From CAYZMH01 sp964479445 (GTDB lineage Bacteria > Bacteroidota > Bacteroidia > Bacteroidales > GCA-2748055), in contig CAYZMH010000123.1 in the NCBI GenBank assembly GCA_964479445.1, positions 1-7,505 of the forward strand: a DNA stretch of 7,505 bases, given 5' to 3'. Below, one piece after another: positions 1-7,196 of the stretch. Position 1 is the first letter of the stretch. Each line of letters begins with the position of its first letter. Below the pieces are notes generated by a model. It searched no databases and was not told where the DNA came from. It worked only from the letters and a program-made list of their open reading frames with translations. A program made the translations under genes and the position numbers.

Positions 1-1145
1 TTTTACCCTCCATACTGTTGAAACCATTTGGCGGCGTGTGGGCAGACCGGTTTGACCGGCGAACCATGATCATCATTGGTGACCTGGGATCAGCTGCCGG
101 TGTGCTGTACATTCTTGCAGTAATGCTGACGGGGACACTCAGTCCCCGTCACATCTACATCGGGGTTACCATCAGTTCTCTATTCGTTGCCCTGCAGAAC
201 CCCGCCTACAAGGCGTTGATCACCGACCTTCTTACCGAAGACCAGTATTCAAGGGCAAGCGGTATGGTGCAGCTTTCATCAAGTGCCCAGCACCTGCTTT
301 CACCCTTCCTTGCGGGACTGCTGCTGAGCCTGGGAAGTATAACCACCATCATGATAATTGATATAACGTCATTCATGGTTGCGGTTATTACTGTGGCCGG
401 TGTACGCACAGGTTTCAGAAAAGCCGCCGGTTCTCAGTCACAAAACCTGTTGCGGGAGCTCGTTGAGGGATGGCATACCGTTGCGTCCAACGCGGGGGTG
501 GTGCTGGTGATCGTGCTGATCTCGCTGGTTACCTTCTTCGTAGGATTTCTGCAGACACTGTTCGGCCCCATGGTGCTGTCCTTTGCCGATGCCAAAACCC
601 TGGGTTTCTCACAGGCGGTGAGCGCAACCGGCATGCTTGTCAGCAGTATCATTGTGGGAACGGTGACCCTTGAACGCAGGCACGCACGAATGCTGGTTGC
701 CGGTCTTGCCATGGCGGGGGTGTGCCTCTCCCTTATGGGGATGAGCACCAATATCTTCTTTATAACGGGGGCCTTTTTCATGTTCTTCTTCGCCCTTCCT
801 CTGATAAATACCGGCGCCGACGTGCTGGTTCGAAAGAACATACCCAACCAGAGCCAGGGACGTGCCTGGGGAATCATAGGGGTGCTTACCCAGCTGGGAT
901 TCGTATGCGCCTACATGGTCTCAGGTTACCTGGCTGATCATGTATTTAACCCTCTACTTGCAAACGGCGGGGCACTCACTCACACCGTTGGCAGGATCAT
1001 CGGCACAGGGCCGGGAAGGGGGATTGGTCTCATGCTTGTTATTTCCGGTGCGTGCGTGGCGGGGGTGGCAGTAATTGCCTCCGGGATGACGCGGTTACAC
1101 CGTCTGGATGCGGCACCGGTTTCATCACTACAGGAAAAGGAGTAA
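1..1145 (+). CDS. MFS efflux transporter, MefA/EntS-like (5' end outside window)
   Basis: A proton-driven inner-membrane exporter of the major facilitator superfamily. The open frame runs in from the window edge (codons begin at base 3). The first visible residues, LPSIL followed by KPFGGVWADRFDRR, are the end of TM2 and the loop 2-3 motif A (G-x-x-x-D-R-x-x-R-R), so about 55-60 N-terminal residues, including TM1, are missing. A TTG at 18 sits at motif A with no ribosome binding site and is not the start. Roughly ten hydrophobic segments follow. Near the C-terminus, IIGTGPGRGIGLML matches a feature I know from macrolide-efflux-type (MefA-like, MFS_3) proteins. The protein ends in a short hydrophilic tail (SSLQEKE). 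The next gene starts 6 nt after the stop, so the two are co-transcribed. The family is clear; the substrate is unknown (drug, siderophore or peptide are possible). Confidence 0.9.
   Translation, partial: LPSILLKPFGGVWADRFDRRTMIIIGDLGSAAGVLYILAVMLTGTLSPRHIYIGVTISSLFVALQNPAYKALITDLLTEDQYSRASGMVQLSSSAQHLLSPFLAGLLLSLGSITTIMIIDITSFMVAVITVAGVRTGFRKAAGSQSQNLLRELVEGWHTVASNAGVVLVIVLISLVTFFVGFLQTLFGPMVLSFADAKTLGFSQAVSATGMLVSSIIVGTVTLERRHARMLVAGLAMAGVCLSLMGMSTNIFFITGAFFMFFFALPLINTGADVLVRKNIPNQSQGRAWGIIGVLTQLGFVCAYMVSGYLADHVFNPLLANGGALTHTVGRIIGTGPGRGIGLMLVISGACVAGVAVIASGMTRLHRLDAAPVSSLQEKE
1135..1142 (+). promoter_or_regulatory. Ribosome binding site of the ABC permease, inside the MFS gene end
   Basis: AAAAGGAG lies in the last codons of the MFS gene and ends 9 nt before the ATG at 1152. 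It fixes the permease start and indicates translation closely linked to the upstream gene. Confidence 0.8.
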
Positions 1146-1151
1146 ACCCAT

Positions 1152-3494
1152 ATGTTTACCTATAAGATAGTAAAGAAAGATTTTTTAAGAAAAAAAGCTG
1201 TCACCCTGGTTGTGTTCTCCTTCGTTCTGCTGGCATCGATGCTGGTTGCAACCGGTTCCAACCTGGTGGTACAGTTGACCGCTTCCCTTGATTACCTGTT
1301 TGAAAGGGCAAAAGTGCCCCATTTCGTGCAGATGCACGCGGGTGATATTGACAGGGAAACGATCGCTGACTGGGCACGAACAAATCCCATGGTAAAAGAG
1401 CACCAGGTGGTAGAGATGCTCACCGTTGACGGCTCGGCCCTTTACCTGGGCAGCAGCGAAAGTTCTGAAAAGGAAAGCGTTATGGACGTAAGCTTCGTAA
1501 CGCAGAACCCGTCATTCGATTTACTTCTTGATACGGAAAACCGTGTGGCCAGTGTAAAACCCGGGGAGGTGGGTGTCCCCGTGTACTATATGCAGGAAAA
1601 AAACATGAAACAGGGGGACACGGTACGGATAAAGACCCCCTCCTTCGAAAAGACCTTTACCGTGGCAACCTTTGTGCGTGATGCCCAGATGAACACCTCC
1701 CTGGTGCACTCCAAGCGTTTCCTGGTGCACCCTGCAGATTACGCCCGCCTGGGAACACATATCGCTGACAGCGAATACCTGGTGGAGTTTCTGCTGCATA
1801 ACATGGAAGACCTGGAGAAGTTTGCCGACAGCTACCAGGCATCGGGTCTTCCAGGCAGGGGACCTGCCGTGGATATCATGCTCTTCAAGGTGCTCAACGC
1901 ACTTTCAGACGGCCTGGTGGCGGGTGTTGTCATCCTGCTGAGCCTTTTGCTTGTGGGCATCGCCGTTCTCTGCCTGCGCTTTACCATACTTGCCACCATC
2001 GAAGAAGACTACAGGGAGATAGGGGTCATGAAAGCGGTGGGGGTACCTGAAAAGAATATCAGGGGTATTTACCTGTCAAAGTACATGGTGATGGGAGCAG
2101 TGGCGGTAATTGCCGGGTACGGGTTGTCACTTACCTGTAATGGATTTCTTACTTCAAATATCCTCATGTTTATCGGCAAAGCCCCTGTGCGCATGGGACA
2201 ACAGGCAGTTCCGGTAATTGCGGCGGGCATCATATGGCTCATGGTGGGGTTCTTTGTGATGGTGATACTCAGAAGGTGTAACCGCATCTCCGCGGTTGAG
2301 GCATTGCGTTCGGGAAGCACCGGTGACCCTGTGAAAGCGCGCCGAATGCTGAAGCTTACACGGTCCCGGCTGCTGGGTGTGAATGCCTTTATAGGTCTGG
2401 GGGATATCGTTCAACGTTTCAGGATGTTCGCACTGTTGTGTTTCGTGTTCTTCTTCTGCGGGGCCCTGATACTGGTGCCGGTGAACTTTCTTACCACCAT
2501 ACAGTCACCGGCGTTTATATCCTACATGGGAATAGGGAAAAGCCAGGTGCGTATAGACCTGCGCCAGACCGAGGATATGCAGAAACGATTTGAAAGCATG
2601 GTAGAAGCTATCGCCAGCGATAATGATGTGAAACGCTACTCTGCACTGGTAACTTCGCAGTTTACCCTGGTAAAAGAAAACGGTGAAACCGAAAATATAA
2701 ACATTGAGACCGGTGACCTGTCTGTCTTTCCACTCGACTACCTGCACGGCACTACACCCGAAAATGAAAACGAGATCGCCCTTTCAGTGCTCAACAGCAA
2801 AGAGATGGAGAAGGACGTGAATGATACCCTTGTACTTCGTGACAGGGGAATGGACAAAAAGATGCGGGTTTGCGGCATCTACCAGGACGTTACCAACGGG
2901 GGCAGAACTGCCAAGGCATTGCTCGCGGCCGACCCCCAAAAGGTACTCTGGTACACCGTGAGCCTTGACCTGGTTCCCGGTATTGACATGGCAGAAAAGG
3001 TGAGCGGGTATTCTGATGCCTTTCACCCCGCACGGGTTACCAACATTGACGGTTACCTGGAACAGACCCTTGGCAATACCATTCAGCAGCTTGGCATGGT
3101 AACCATGGTGGCGGTGCTGGTGGGGCTCCTGGTATCTGTCCTCATCACCTCCCTCTTTTTGAAAATGATCATCGCCAGGGACGCCGGCACTATTGCCATA
3201 ATGAAAAGCCTGGGATTCTCGCTGCGGCACATCCGCATGCAGTACCTCACCAGGTCACTGGTGCTTTTGGGGATTGGTATTGTACTGGGTACGGTATTTG
3301 CCAACACCCTGGGGCAGGACATTGTAAGCCTCTTGTGGTCATTCATGGGTGCCTCCCATATCAGGTTCGTCATTGACCCGCTGCAGGCATACCTGGTGTA
3401 CCCGTTGCTGCTGGTTGTGTCCGTGTCGGCTGCAACCTTTATCAGCATCAGGGGTATTCGGGACACGAATATTGTCAGCATGATATCAGAATAA
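1152..3494 (+). CDS. ABC transporter permease, FtsX/MacB type, 8 TM
   Basis: Membrane subunit of a type VII (MacB/LolCDE/BceAB-like) ABC system, 780 residues, made of two tandem FtsX-type halves. Predicted membrane segments are at about residues 15-40, 253-281, 310-330, 352-373, 424-450, 647-671, 702-722 and 745-767. Extracytoplasmic domains of about 210 residues (41-250) and 195 residues (451-645) follow TM1 and TM5. After TM2 and TM6 come the cytoplasmic coupling segments EEDYREIGVMKAVGVPEKNI (284-303) and ARDAGTIAIMKSLGFSLRHI (675-694), the hallmark of the FtsX domain. The duplicated layout means one chain may supply both halves that other systems split into two proteins. It is flanked by an MFS exporter and, 17 nt downstream, by its ATPase. 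Members extrude peptides, lipids or lipoproteins, or act as antibiotic sensors/detoxifiers; the substrate is not readable here. No histidine kinase or regulator is visible that would mark a BceRS-type module. Confidence 0.9.
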   Translation: MFTYKIVKKDFLRKKAVTLVVFSFVLLASMLVATGSNLVVQLTASLDYLFERAKVPHFVQMHAGDIDRETIADWARTNPMVKEHQVVEMLTVDGSALYLGSSESSEKESVMDVSFVTQNPSFDLLLDTENRVASVKPGEVGVPVYYMQEKNMKQGDTVRIKTPSFEKTFTVATFVRDAQMNTSLVHSKRFLVHPADYARLGTHIADSEYLVEFLLHNMEDLEKFADSYQASGLPGRGPAVDIMLFKVLNALSDGLVAGVVILLSLLLVGIAVLCLRFTILATIEEDYREIGVMKAVGVPEKNIRGIYLSKYMVMGAVAVIAGYGLSLTCNGFLTSNILMFIGKAPVRMGQQAVPVIAAGIIWLMVGFFVMVILRRCNRISAVEALRSGSTGDPVKARRMLKLTRSRLLGVNAFIGLGDIVQRFRMFALLCFVFFFCGALILVPVNFLTTIQSPAFISYMGIGKSQVRIDLRQTEDMQKRFESMVEAIASDNDVKRYSALVTSQFTLVKENGETENINIETGDLSVFPLDYLHGTTPENENEIALSVLNSKEMEKDVNDTLVLRDRGMDKKMRVCGIYQDVTNGGRTAKALLAADPQKVLWYTVSLDLVPGIDMAEKVSGYSDAFHPARVTNIDGYLEQTLGNTIQQLGMVTMVAVLVGLLVSVLITSLFLKMIIARDAGTIAIMKSLGFSLRHIRMQYLTRSLVLLGIGIVLGTVFANTLGQDIVSLLWSFMGASHIRFVIDPLQAYLVYPLLLVVSVSAATFISIRGIRDTNIVSMISE

Positions 3495-3511
3495 TACAAA
3501 GGAGATATACT

Positions 3512-4279
3512 ATGAATACAGTACTTGAATCAAGAAACCTGAATAAAAACTTCGCAATGGGAAAGGGCGTTGCCCAGCATGTTCTCAAAGACGTGAACCT
3601 GCAGGTAGAGAAAGGGGAATTCGTATCGGTTATGGGGCCCTCGGGCTCGGGAAAGTCAACCCTGCTGTACAACGTCAGCGGCATGGACCGGATGACCTAT
3701 GGCAGCGTGGTGTTTAACGGAAAAGACCTGTCCCTTCTGCCGGAAAAGGAGCTTGCTGCGGTACGGCTCAACTACATGGGATTCATCTTCCAGCATGTGC
3801 ACCTGTTGAAAAACCTTTCCATATTTGACAACATTATTCTTACCGCATACCTGGCAAACAAACGCAGCCGAAAAGAGGTAAACAGGAAGGCAGAAGAGTT
3901 GATGGAAACATGCGGTATAACCGATATCGCCGGAAACGATATTACGCAGGCCTCAGGCGGGCAGCTGCAGCGGGTTGGGATTTGCAGGGCCCTCATCAAC
4001 GATCCGCAGATCATTTTCGGCGACGAGCCAACCGGGGCGCTTAACTCGAAGGCCTCTGCCGAGATCATGGCCCTGCTTGGTTCCATCAACAGTAGCGGAA
4101 CCACTGTTATGCTGGTTACCCACGACGTGAAGGTGGCGGCTAAGACCGAGCGGGTGCTTTTCATGCTTGACGGGCGCATCGTTGAACAGAAGCACCTTGG
4201 GAAGTACTCCGGTGAGAAGCAGGATGCCAGGACACGTGAAGAGGTTCTCTCCGCGTGGCTGATGGGGCTGGGATTCTAG
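3512..4279 (+). CDS. ABC transporter ATP-binding protein (LolD/MacB/BceA type)
   Basis: Cytoplasmic ATPase, 255 residues, which powers the permease encoded just upstream. Visible motifs are Walker A GPSGSGKST (42-50), Q-loop Q94 in FIFQHVHLL, signature ASGGQLQRV (147-155; usually LSGGQ), Walker B IIFGDE with catalytic E172, D-loop GALNSK (175-180; usually SALD) and switch histidine H204 in VTHD. The FIFQ and PTGALNS forms are typical of the MacB/BceA branch. All catalytic residues are present, so it should be active. After the core fold there is a charged tail of about 28 residues (228-255). The start is supported by AAAGGAGAT at 3498-3506. It is the last gene of the operon and is followed directly by a terminator. 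Confidence 0.94.
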   Translation: MNTVLESRNLNKNFAMGKGVAQHVLKDVNLQVEKGEFVSVMGPSGSGKSTLLYNVSGMDRMTYGSVVFNGKDLSLLPEKELAAVRLNYMGFIFQHVHLLKNLSIFDNIILTAYLANKRSRKEVNRKAEELMETCGITDIAGNDITQASGGQLQRVGICRALINDPQIIFGDEPTGALNSKASAEIMALLGSINSSGTTVMLVTHDVKVAAKTERVLFMLDGRIVEQKHLGKYSGEKQDARTREEVLSAWLMGLGF

Positions 4280-4301
4280 TTTCTTCTATATAATACTACG
4301 C

Positions 4302-4338
4302 AAAGGCACCGGCTTTCAGGCCGGTGTCTTTTGTTTTT
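4302..4338 (+). terminator. Rho-independent terminator of the exporter operon
   Basis: A 12-bp stem pairs 4302-4313 with 4320-4331 (core GGCACCGGC / GCCGGTGTC, one G-T wobble) around the 6-nt loop TTTCAG, and runs into a T-rich tract interrupted by one G. It begins 22 nt after the ATPase stop. The opposite strand has only TTTG after the hairpin, so it should work mainly for plus-strand transcripts. The stop codon of the convergent SDR gene lies in the loop. Confidence 0.9.
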
Positions 4339-5389
4339 TGTCAAACACCCCGGTTTCCACCATCTGCTGGAAGAAGTCCACCACGAACTTTTCCGGCGGG
4401 GTGTACTTGAGACCCAGTTCACGTATGCTTTTGGAGTTGTCCACCTTCCATGGGTAGCCAAGGTTGCGGCTTACCATCTTTCGGCCAAGGCCGATAAAAG
4501 GTGCCGCAAGCCACACCATGAACTTCGGCAGTTCCTTTTTCGGGAAAGGGTAGTCGTCCCCGAAATGGTTACGCAGTATCCCCGCGATTTCAAGCAGGCT
4601 TTTACTCTCGGCCGATATGATGTGCCGTCCCCGTGCACCGGGTGTGAAGCCGGCATTGTAATGGGCGTCGGCCACGTCACGCACGTCAACAACCCCGATC
4701 TCCATGGGGGGTGCCCCCATTTTCATAGTGCCGTCACCCATCTGCCTGAAGATATTGAAGCTTTCAGAGGTGGCGGTGGGGCTTATGCCGGGGCCCAGCA
4801 CCAGGGTGGGGTTGATCACCACCAGGTCCCAGCGGTTTTGTTCATCGTGTATCTTCCAGGCCTCTTTTTCGGCCAGTGTCTTCGAATAGCTGTAGGGCTG
4901 GTGTTCAAGTGACGAGGTGGTGTTCCAGTCTTCCTCGGTAGCCGTGCCGCCGGGTATTGAAAGCAGGTCTTTGGTGTCCCCCACTATGGCGGCGCTGCTG
5001 CTGGTGAGCACCACCCGTTTTACCGAGGGTGTGCGGTTTGCCGATTCAAGCACGTTGCGGGTGCCTTCAAGGGCGGGGTCTACCAGCTCCTTCTGCGGGT
5101 CTTTAACCGCCGTGGTAAAGGGGGAGGCAGTGTGAAATACCAGTTCGCACCCCGACATTGGGGCGTCATATGATCCCGGTTCCAGCAGGTCGGCCTTGAA
5201 GAAGGTGATACTGCCCGGTGCATTCTCCGCAAGACGATTGAGATATTTCAGTTTTTCGGCGTTTTCGGGGTCACGCACCGGGGCATGCACCTGCAGTCCT
5301 TCGTCCAAAAGCCGTTTTACTATCCATCCTGCCACGTACCCTGTGGCCCCTGTTATCATTACCGGTTTTGTTTTGTCTATGGTTGTCAT
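4316..5389 (-). CDS. Extended SDR, dihydroflavonol 4-reductase-like / aldehyde reductase family
   Basis: Probable cytosolic NAD(P)-dependent oxidoreductase of the NAD-dependent epimerase/dehydratase family, 357 residues, full length. The N-terminal Rossmann motif TGATGYVAG (13-21) binds the dinucleotide. R39 after the second strand, in APVRDP, hints at NADP preference. D66 (ADLLEP) and HTASPF (86-91) continue the cofactor site. The catalytic set is serine in LTSSSAAIVG (128-137) plus Y166-x3-K170 in QPYSYSK, followed by NPTLVLGPG (193-201). This layout is that of the DFR/cinnamoyl-CoA reductase-like group, whose bacterial members mostly reduce aldehydes or ketones; the substrate here is unknown. 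The ATG is preceded by GGAGGAGAT (5398-5406). It lies downstream of the catalase on the same strand, but a terminator separates them. Clearance of reactive carbonyls next to a catalase is an attractive idea but only inference. Confidence 0.9.
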   Translation of the reverse strand: MTTIDKTKPVMITGATGYVAGWIVKRLLDEGLQVHAPVRDPENAEKLKYLNRLAENAPGSITFFKADLLEPGSYDAPMSGCELVFHTASPFTTAVKDPQKELVDPALEGTRNVLESANRTPSVKRVVLTSSSAAIVGDTKDLLSIPGGTATEEDWNTTSSLEHQPYSYSKTLAEKEAWKIHDEQNRWDLVVINPTLVLGPGISPTATSESFNIFRQMGDGTMKMGAPPMEIGVVDVRDVADAHYNAGFTPGARGRHIISAESKSLLEIAGILRNHFGDDYPFPKKELPKFMVWLAAPFIGLGRKMVSRNLGYPWKVDNSKSIRELGLKYTPPEKFVVDFFQQMVETGVFDKKQKTPA

Positions 5390-5415
5390 GGGAAAATATC
5401 TCCTCCGTTGTTTTC

Positions 5416-5421
5416 AGTATA
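5416..5421 (-). promoter_or_regulatory. Possible -10 element for the SDR gene
   Basis: On the minus strand TATACT (5 of 6 to TATAAT) lies between the catalase terminator and the SDR ribosome binding site. No good -35 box is found 15-19 nt upstream, where the sequence is terminator T-tract, so this is a weak call. It rests mainly on the SDR needing its own promoter if the terminator is efficient. Confidence 0.25.
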
Positions 5422-5438
5422 ATTGGTACAAGTAATGG

Positions 5439-5475
5439 AAAAACGGGGGAAAAGTCCACAAAACCCCCGTTTTTT
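5439..5475 (-). terminator. Rho-independent terminator of the catalase gene
   Basis: A stem of about 11 bp pairs 5439-5449 with 5464-5474 (AAAAACGGGGG / CCCCCGTTTTT) around a 14-nt loop. On the minus strand the hairpin ends in CCCCCGTTTTT, 14 nt after the catalase stop, giving the T-tract expected of an intrinsic terminator. The sequence is nearly symmetrical and could also act on plus-strand readthrough. Confidence 0.85.
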
Positions 5476-5488
5476 GGAGATGAATAAT

Positions 5489-6940
5489 CTATTTTCCCTT
5501 CACGCCTTTCTCAATACGATCGCCGATCTCTTTATCAATATTGTGCCAGTACTCAAACGCCCGTTTCAGCACCGGTTCGCTCACGGCGTTACTGAGATGT
5601 CCCACCACGTTTGCCACCAGCCGGTCACGCTCCCCGTCGTTCATGACGTTGCGTACCAGGTTGCCGGGCTGTACAAAGTCGTCATCCTCTTTATGCTGTG
5701 TGTAGGCGGCACGGAGAAACTCACCATCAGCGCTCCATACAGCGTCCTCCGGGTAGCGTGTTGGGTCGGCCTCGGGGCCCCCTTTCGAATTGGGTGCGTA
5801 GACCGGGTCAGACACGTTCTCAACCCGCATGGCACCACCCTTGCTGTAGCTGTGCACGGGGGCTTTTGGTTTGTTTACCGGGATCTGCTTGTAGTTCACC
5901 CCCAGGCGGGCACGATGGGCGTCGGCGTATGAGACCAGGCGGGCCAGCAGCATCTTGTCGGGGCTTGCCCCGATGCCGGGAACCAGGTTGTTTGGCTCAA
6001 ATGCCGCCTGCTCAATCTGGGTGTGAAAATCTTCAGGATTGCGGTTGAGGGTGAGGCGCCCTACTTCGTGCAGGGGGTAGTCGCTGTGAGGCCATACCTT
6101 GGTGAGGTCGAAGGGATTGAACCGGTAGTTCTTTGCCTCGTCGAAAGGCATGATCTGCACCTTCAGGGTCCAGCTTGGATATTTCCCGTCCTTTATCGAA
6201 TTGAAGAGGTCGCGGCGGTGGTAATCGGCGTCTTCACCCGCGATCCGGTCGGCCTCATCCTGGGGGATAAACTCGATGCCCTGGTCTGTCTTGAAGTGGT
6301 ACTTCACCCAGAACCGTTCTCCCTTCGCGTTTACCCACATGTAGGTATGGCTGGTGTAGCCGTTCATGTGGCGATAACTCCTGGGAACTCCCCGGTCGCT
6401 CATGAGAATGGTTACCTGGTGGGCAGTCTCTGGTGACAGCGTCCAGAAATCCCACTGCATGTCGTGGTCGCGAAGGCCGCTGTCGGCACGGCGCTTCTGC
6501 GAATGGATGAAATGCTGGAACTTCATGGGGTCCCTGATAAAGAACACCGGGGTGTTGTTGCCAACCATGTCGTAGTTGCCCTCGGTGGTATAGAACTTCA
6601 GGGCAAAACCCCGCACGTCACGCCAGGTGTCGGGGCTGCCGGACTCGCCTGCCACCGTAGAGAACCTGGCCAGCACCTCGGTCTTCGTGCCCGGCTGAAA
6701 CAGGGCCGCCTTCGTATAGGCACTCATGTCCTTTGTCACTTCGAACTGGCCAAATGCTCCCGAGCCCTTGGCGTGGGGTTGCCGGTCCGGGATCATCTCC
6801 CGGTTAAAATTGGCCATCTGTTCCATCAGGTAATGGTCGTGCAGCAGTATGGGGCCGTCGGGTCCCACGGTAAGGGAAAATTCATCACTGGCCACGGGCA
6901 TCCCCGCGTCGTTTGTTGTTGGTTTTCTCTTTTCACTCAT
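5489..6940 (-). CDS. katA: Monofunctional haem catalase (small-subunit, KatA type)
   Basis: Converts hydrogen peroxide to water and oxygen; cytoplasmic, normally a homotetramer with haem b. At 483 residues it has the length of small-subunit catalases and no C-terminal flavodoxin-like domain. The distal active-site signature FNREMIPDRQPHAKGSGAFG (45-64) contains catalytic H56. The catalytic asparagine lies in VGNNTPVFFIRDP (126-138). The proximal haem ligand is Y338 in RLVSYADAHR (334-343). One oddity is V336, where most catalases have phenylalanine (RLF[SA]Y), and LAR in place of the usual QGR just before it. No catalytic residue is lost. There is no signal peptide. The start is set by AAAAGGAGAC (6947-6956). 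It is transcribed from its own promoter carrying a PerR/Fur-like operator, has a leader of about 138 nt, and is closed by its own terminator. Confidence 0.97.
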   Translation of the reverse strand: MSEKRKPTTNDAGMPVASDEFSLTVGPDGPILLHDHYLMEQMANFNREMIPDRQPHAKGSGAFGQFEVTKDMSAYTKAALFQPGTKTEVLARFSTVAGESGSPDTWRDVRGFALKFYTTEGNYDMVGNNTPVFFIRDPMKFQHFIHSQKRRADSGLRDHDMQWDFWTLSPETAHQVTILMSDRGVPRSYRHMNGYTSHTYMWVNAKGERFWVKYHFKTDQGIEFIPQDEADRIAGEDADYHRRDLFNSIKDGKYPSWTLKVQIMPFDEAKNYRFNPFDLTKVWPHSDYPLHEVGRLTLNRNPEDFHTQIEQAAFEPNNLVPGIGASPDKMLLARLVSYADAHRARLGVNYKQIPVNKPKAPVHSYSKGGAMRVENVSDPVYAPNSKGGPEADPTRYPEDAVWSADGEFLRAAYTQHKEDDDFVQPGNLVRNVMNDGERDRLVANVVGHLSNAVSEPVLKRAFEYWHNIDKEIGDRIEKGVKGK

Positions 6941-7078
6941 GTTAAAGTCTCCTTTTGTATTTTTGAGGCTTTATTGCTGTATTCGTTTTTCAGCTGGTGA
7001 TATGTAATGATAAGCGTGGTGGTTGATTGCTGCCAGGGTGGGCTTTCATTGATCTTGTTGAGTATACTACAGCATGTA
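6941..7078 (-). other. Predicted 5' leader of the catalase mRNA
   Basis: If transcription starts about 7 nt after the -10 box (near 7078), the catalase mRNA carries a leader of about 138 nt. It contains a good Shine-Dalgarno at its end and a 19-codon open frame at 6990-7049 (MKAHPGSNQPPRLSLHITS) that lacks a ribosome binding site. I see no strong hairpin or known riboswitch in it. Confidence 0.4.
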
Positions 7079-7084
7079 ATCTAT

Positions 7085-7113
7085 ATACTATTGTAATTAT
7101 TACAGAAAGTCAA
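7085..7113 (-). promoter_or_regulatory. Predicted housekeeping-sigma promoter of the catalase gene
   Basis: On the minus strand TTGACT (7108-7113, 5 of 6 to TTGACA) is separated by exactly 17 nt from TAGTAT (7085-7090, 4 of 6 to TATAAT). The spacer is almost entirely filled by a 15-bp inverted repeat. The -10 match is moderate. The ideal spacing, the AT-rich surround and the position upstream of the catalase support the call. Confidence 0.6.
7091..7105. promoter_or_regulatory. PerR/Fur-family-like operator (7-1-7 inverted repeat)
   Basis: TTGTAAT-T-ATTACAG has a perfect 6-1-6 core, TGTAAT-T-ATTACA (7092-7104), and the 7-1-7 geometry of Fur-superfamily boxes. From memory of consensus sequences it matches the Bacillus PerR box (TTATAATnATTATAA) at 11 of 14 positions, the Zur box equally well (11 of 14) and the Fur box less well (9 of 14). 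The catalase downstream favours PerR, a metal-dependent peroxide sensor. Its place between -35 and -10 predicts repression by blocking RNA polymerase. The regulator gene is not in this window. Confidence 0.65.
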
Positions 7114-7148
7114 CATTTTATACCTTTTCTGTTTTCATGGTGTATGTA

Positions 7149-7188
7149 TCCCCCGTAGTGTACACAGATCTTCGAACCCTACGGGGGG
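7149..7188 (-). other. GC-rich stem-loop after the dodecin gene
   Basis: A 9-bp perfect stem pairs CCCCCGTAG (7150-7158) with CTACGGGGG (7179-7187), extendable by one T-G wobble, around a 20-nt loop. It starts 9 nt beyond the dodecin stop, where a terminator would be expected, yet neither strand has a T-tract after it. It may end or stabilise the dodecin mRNA 3' end, or terminate inefficiently and allow readthrough towards the catalase. Confidence 0.6.
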
Positions 7189-7196
7189 AATAATGG

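Noticed and set aside
18..1145. TTG at 18 as the true start of the MFS gene
   Set aside because: It falls at MFS motif A, lacks a ribosome binding site, and the frame is open upstream with hydrophobic residues, so the gene is simply cut by the window edge.
5423..5932. Long plus-strand open frame opposite the catalase
   Set aside because: It runs antisense over a clear catalase reading frame, crosses the terminator hairpin and shows no protein-family features; a frame shadow. The same applies to open frames opposite the exporters and the SDR.
6990..7049. A 19-codon upstream open frame in the catalase leader
   Set aside because: It has an ATG and stop but no Shine-Dalgarno, while real genes here have strong ones, and no recognisable leader-peptide pattern; most likely chance.
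7171..7182. TTCGAACC resembling a tRNA T-loop
   Set aside because: No T-stem, acceptor stem or anticodon arm can be built around it on either strand.
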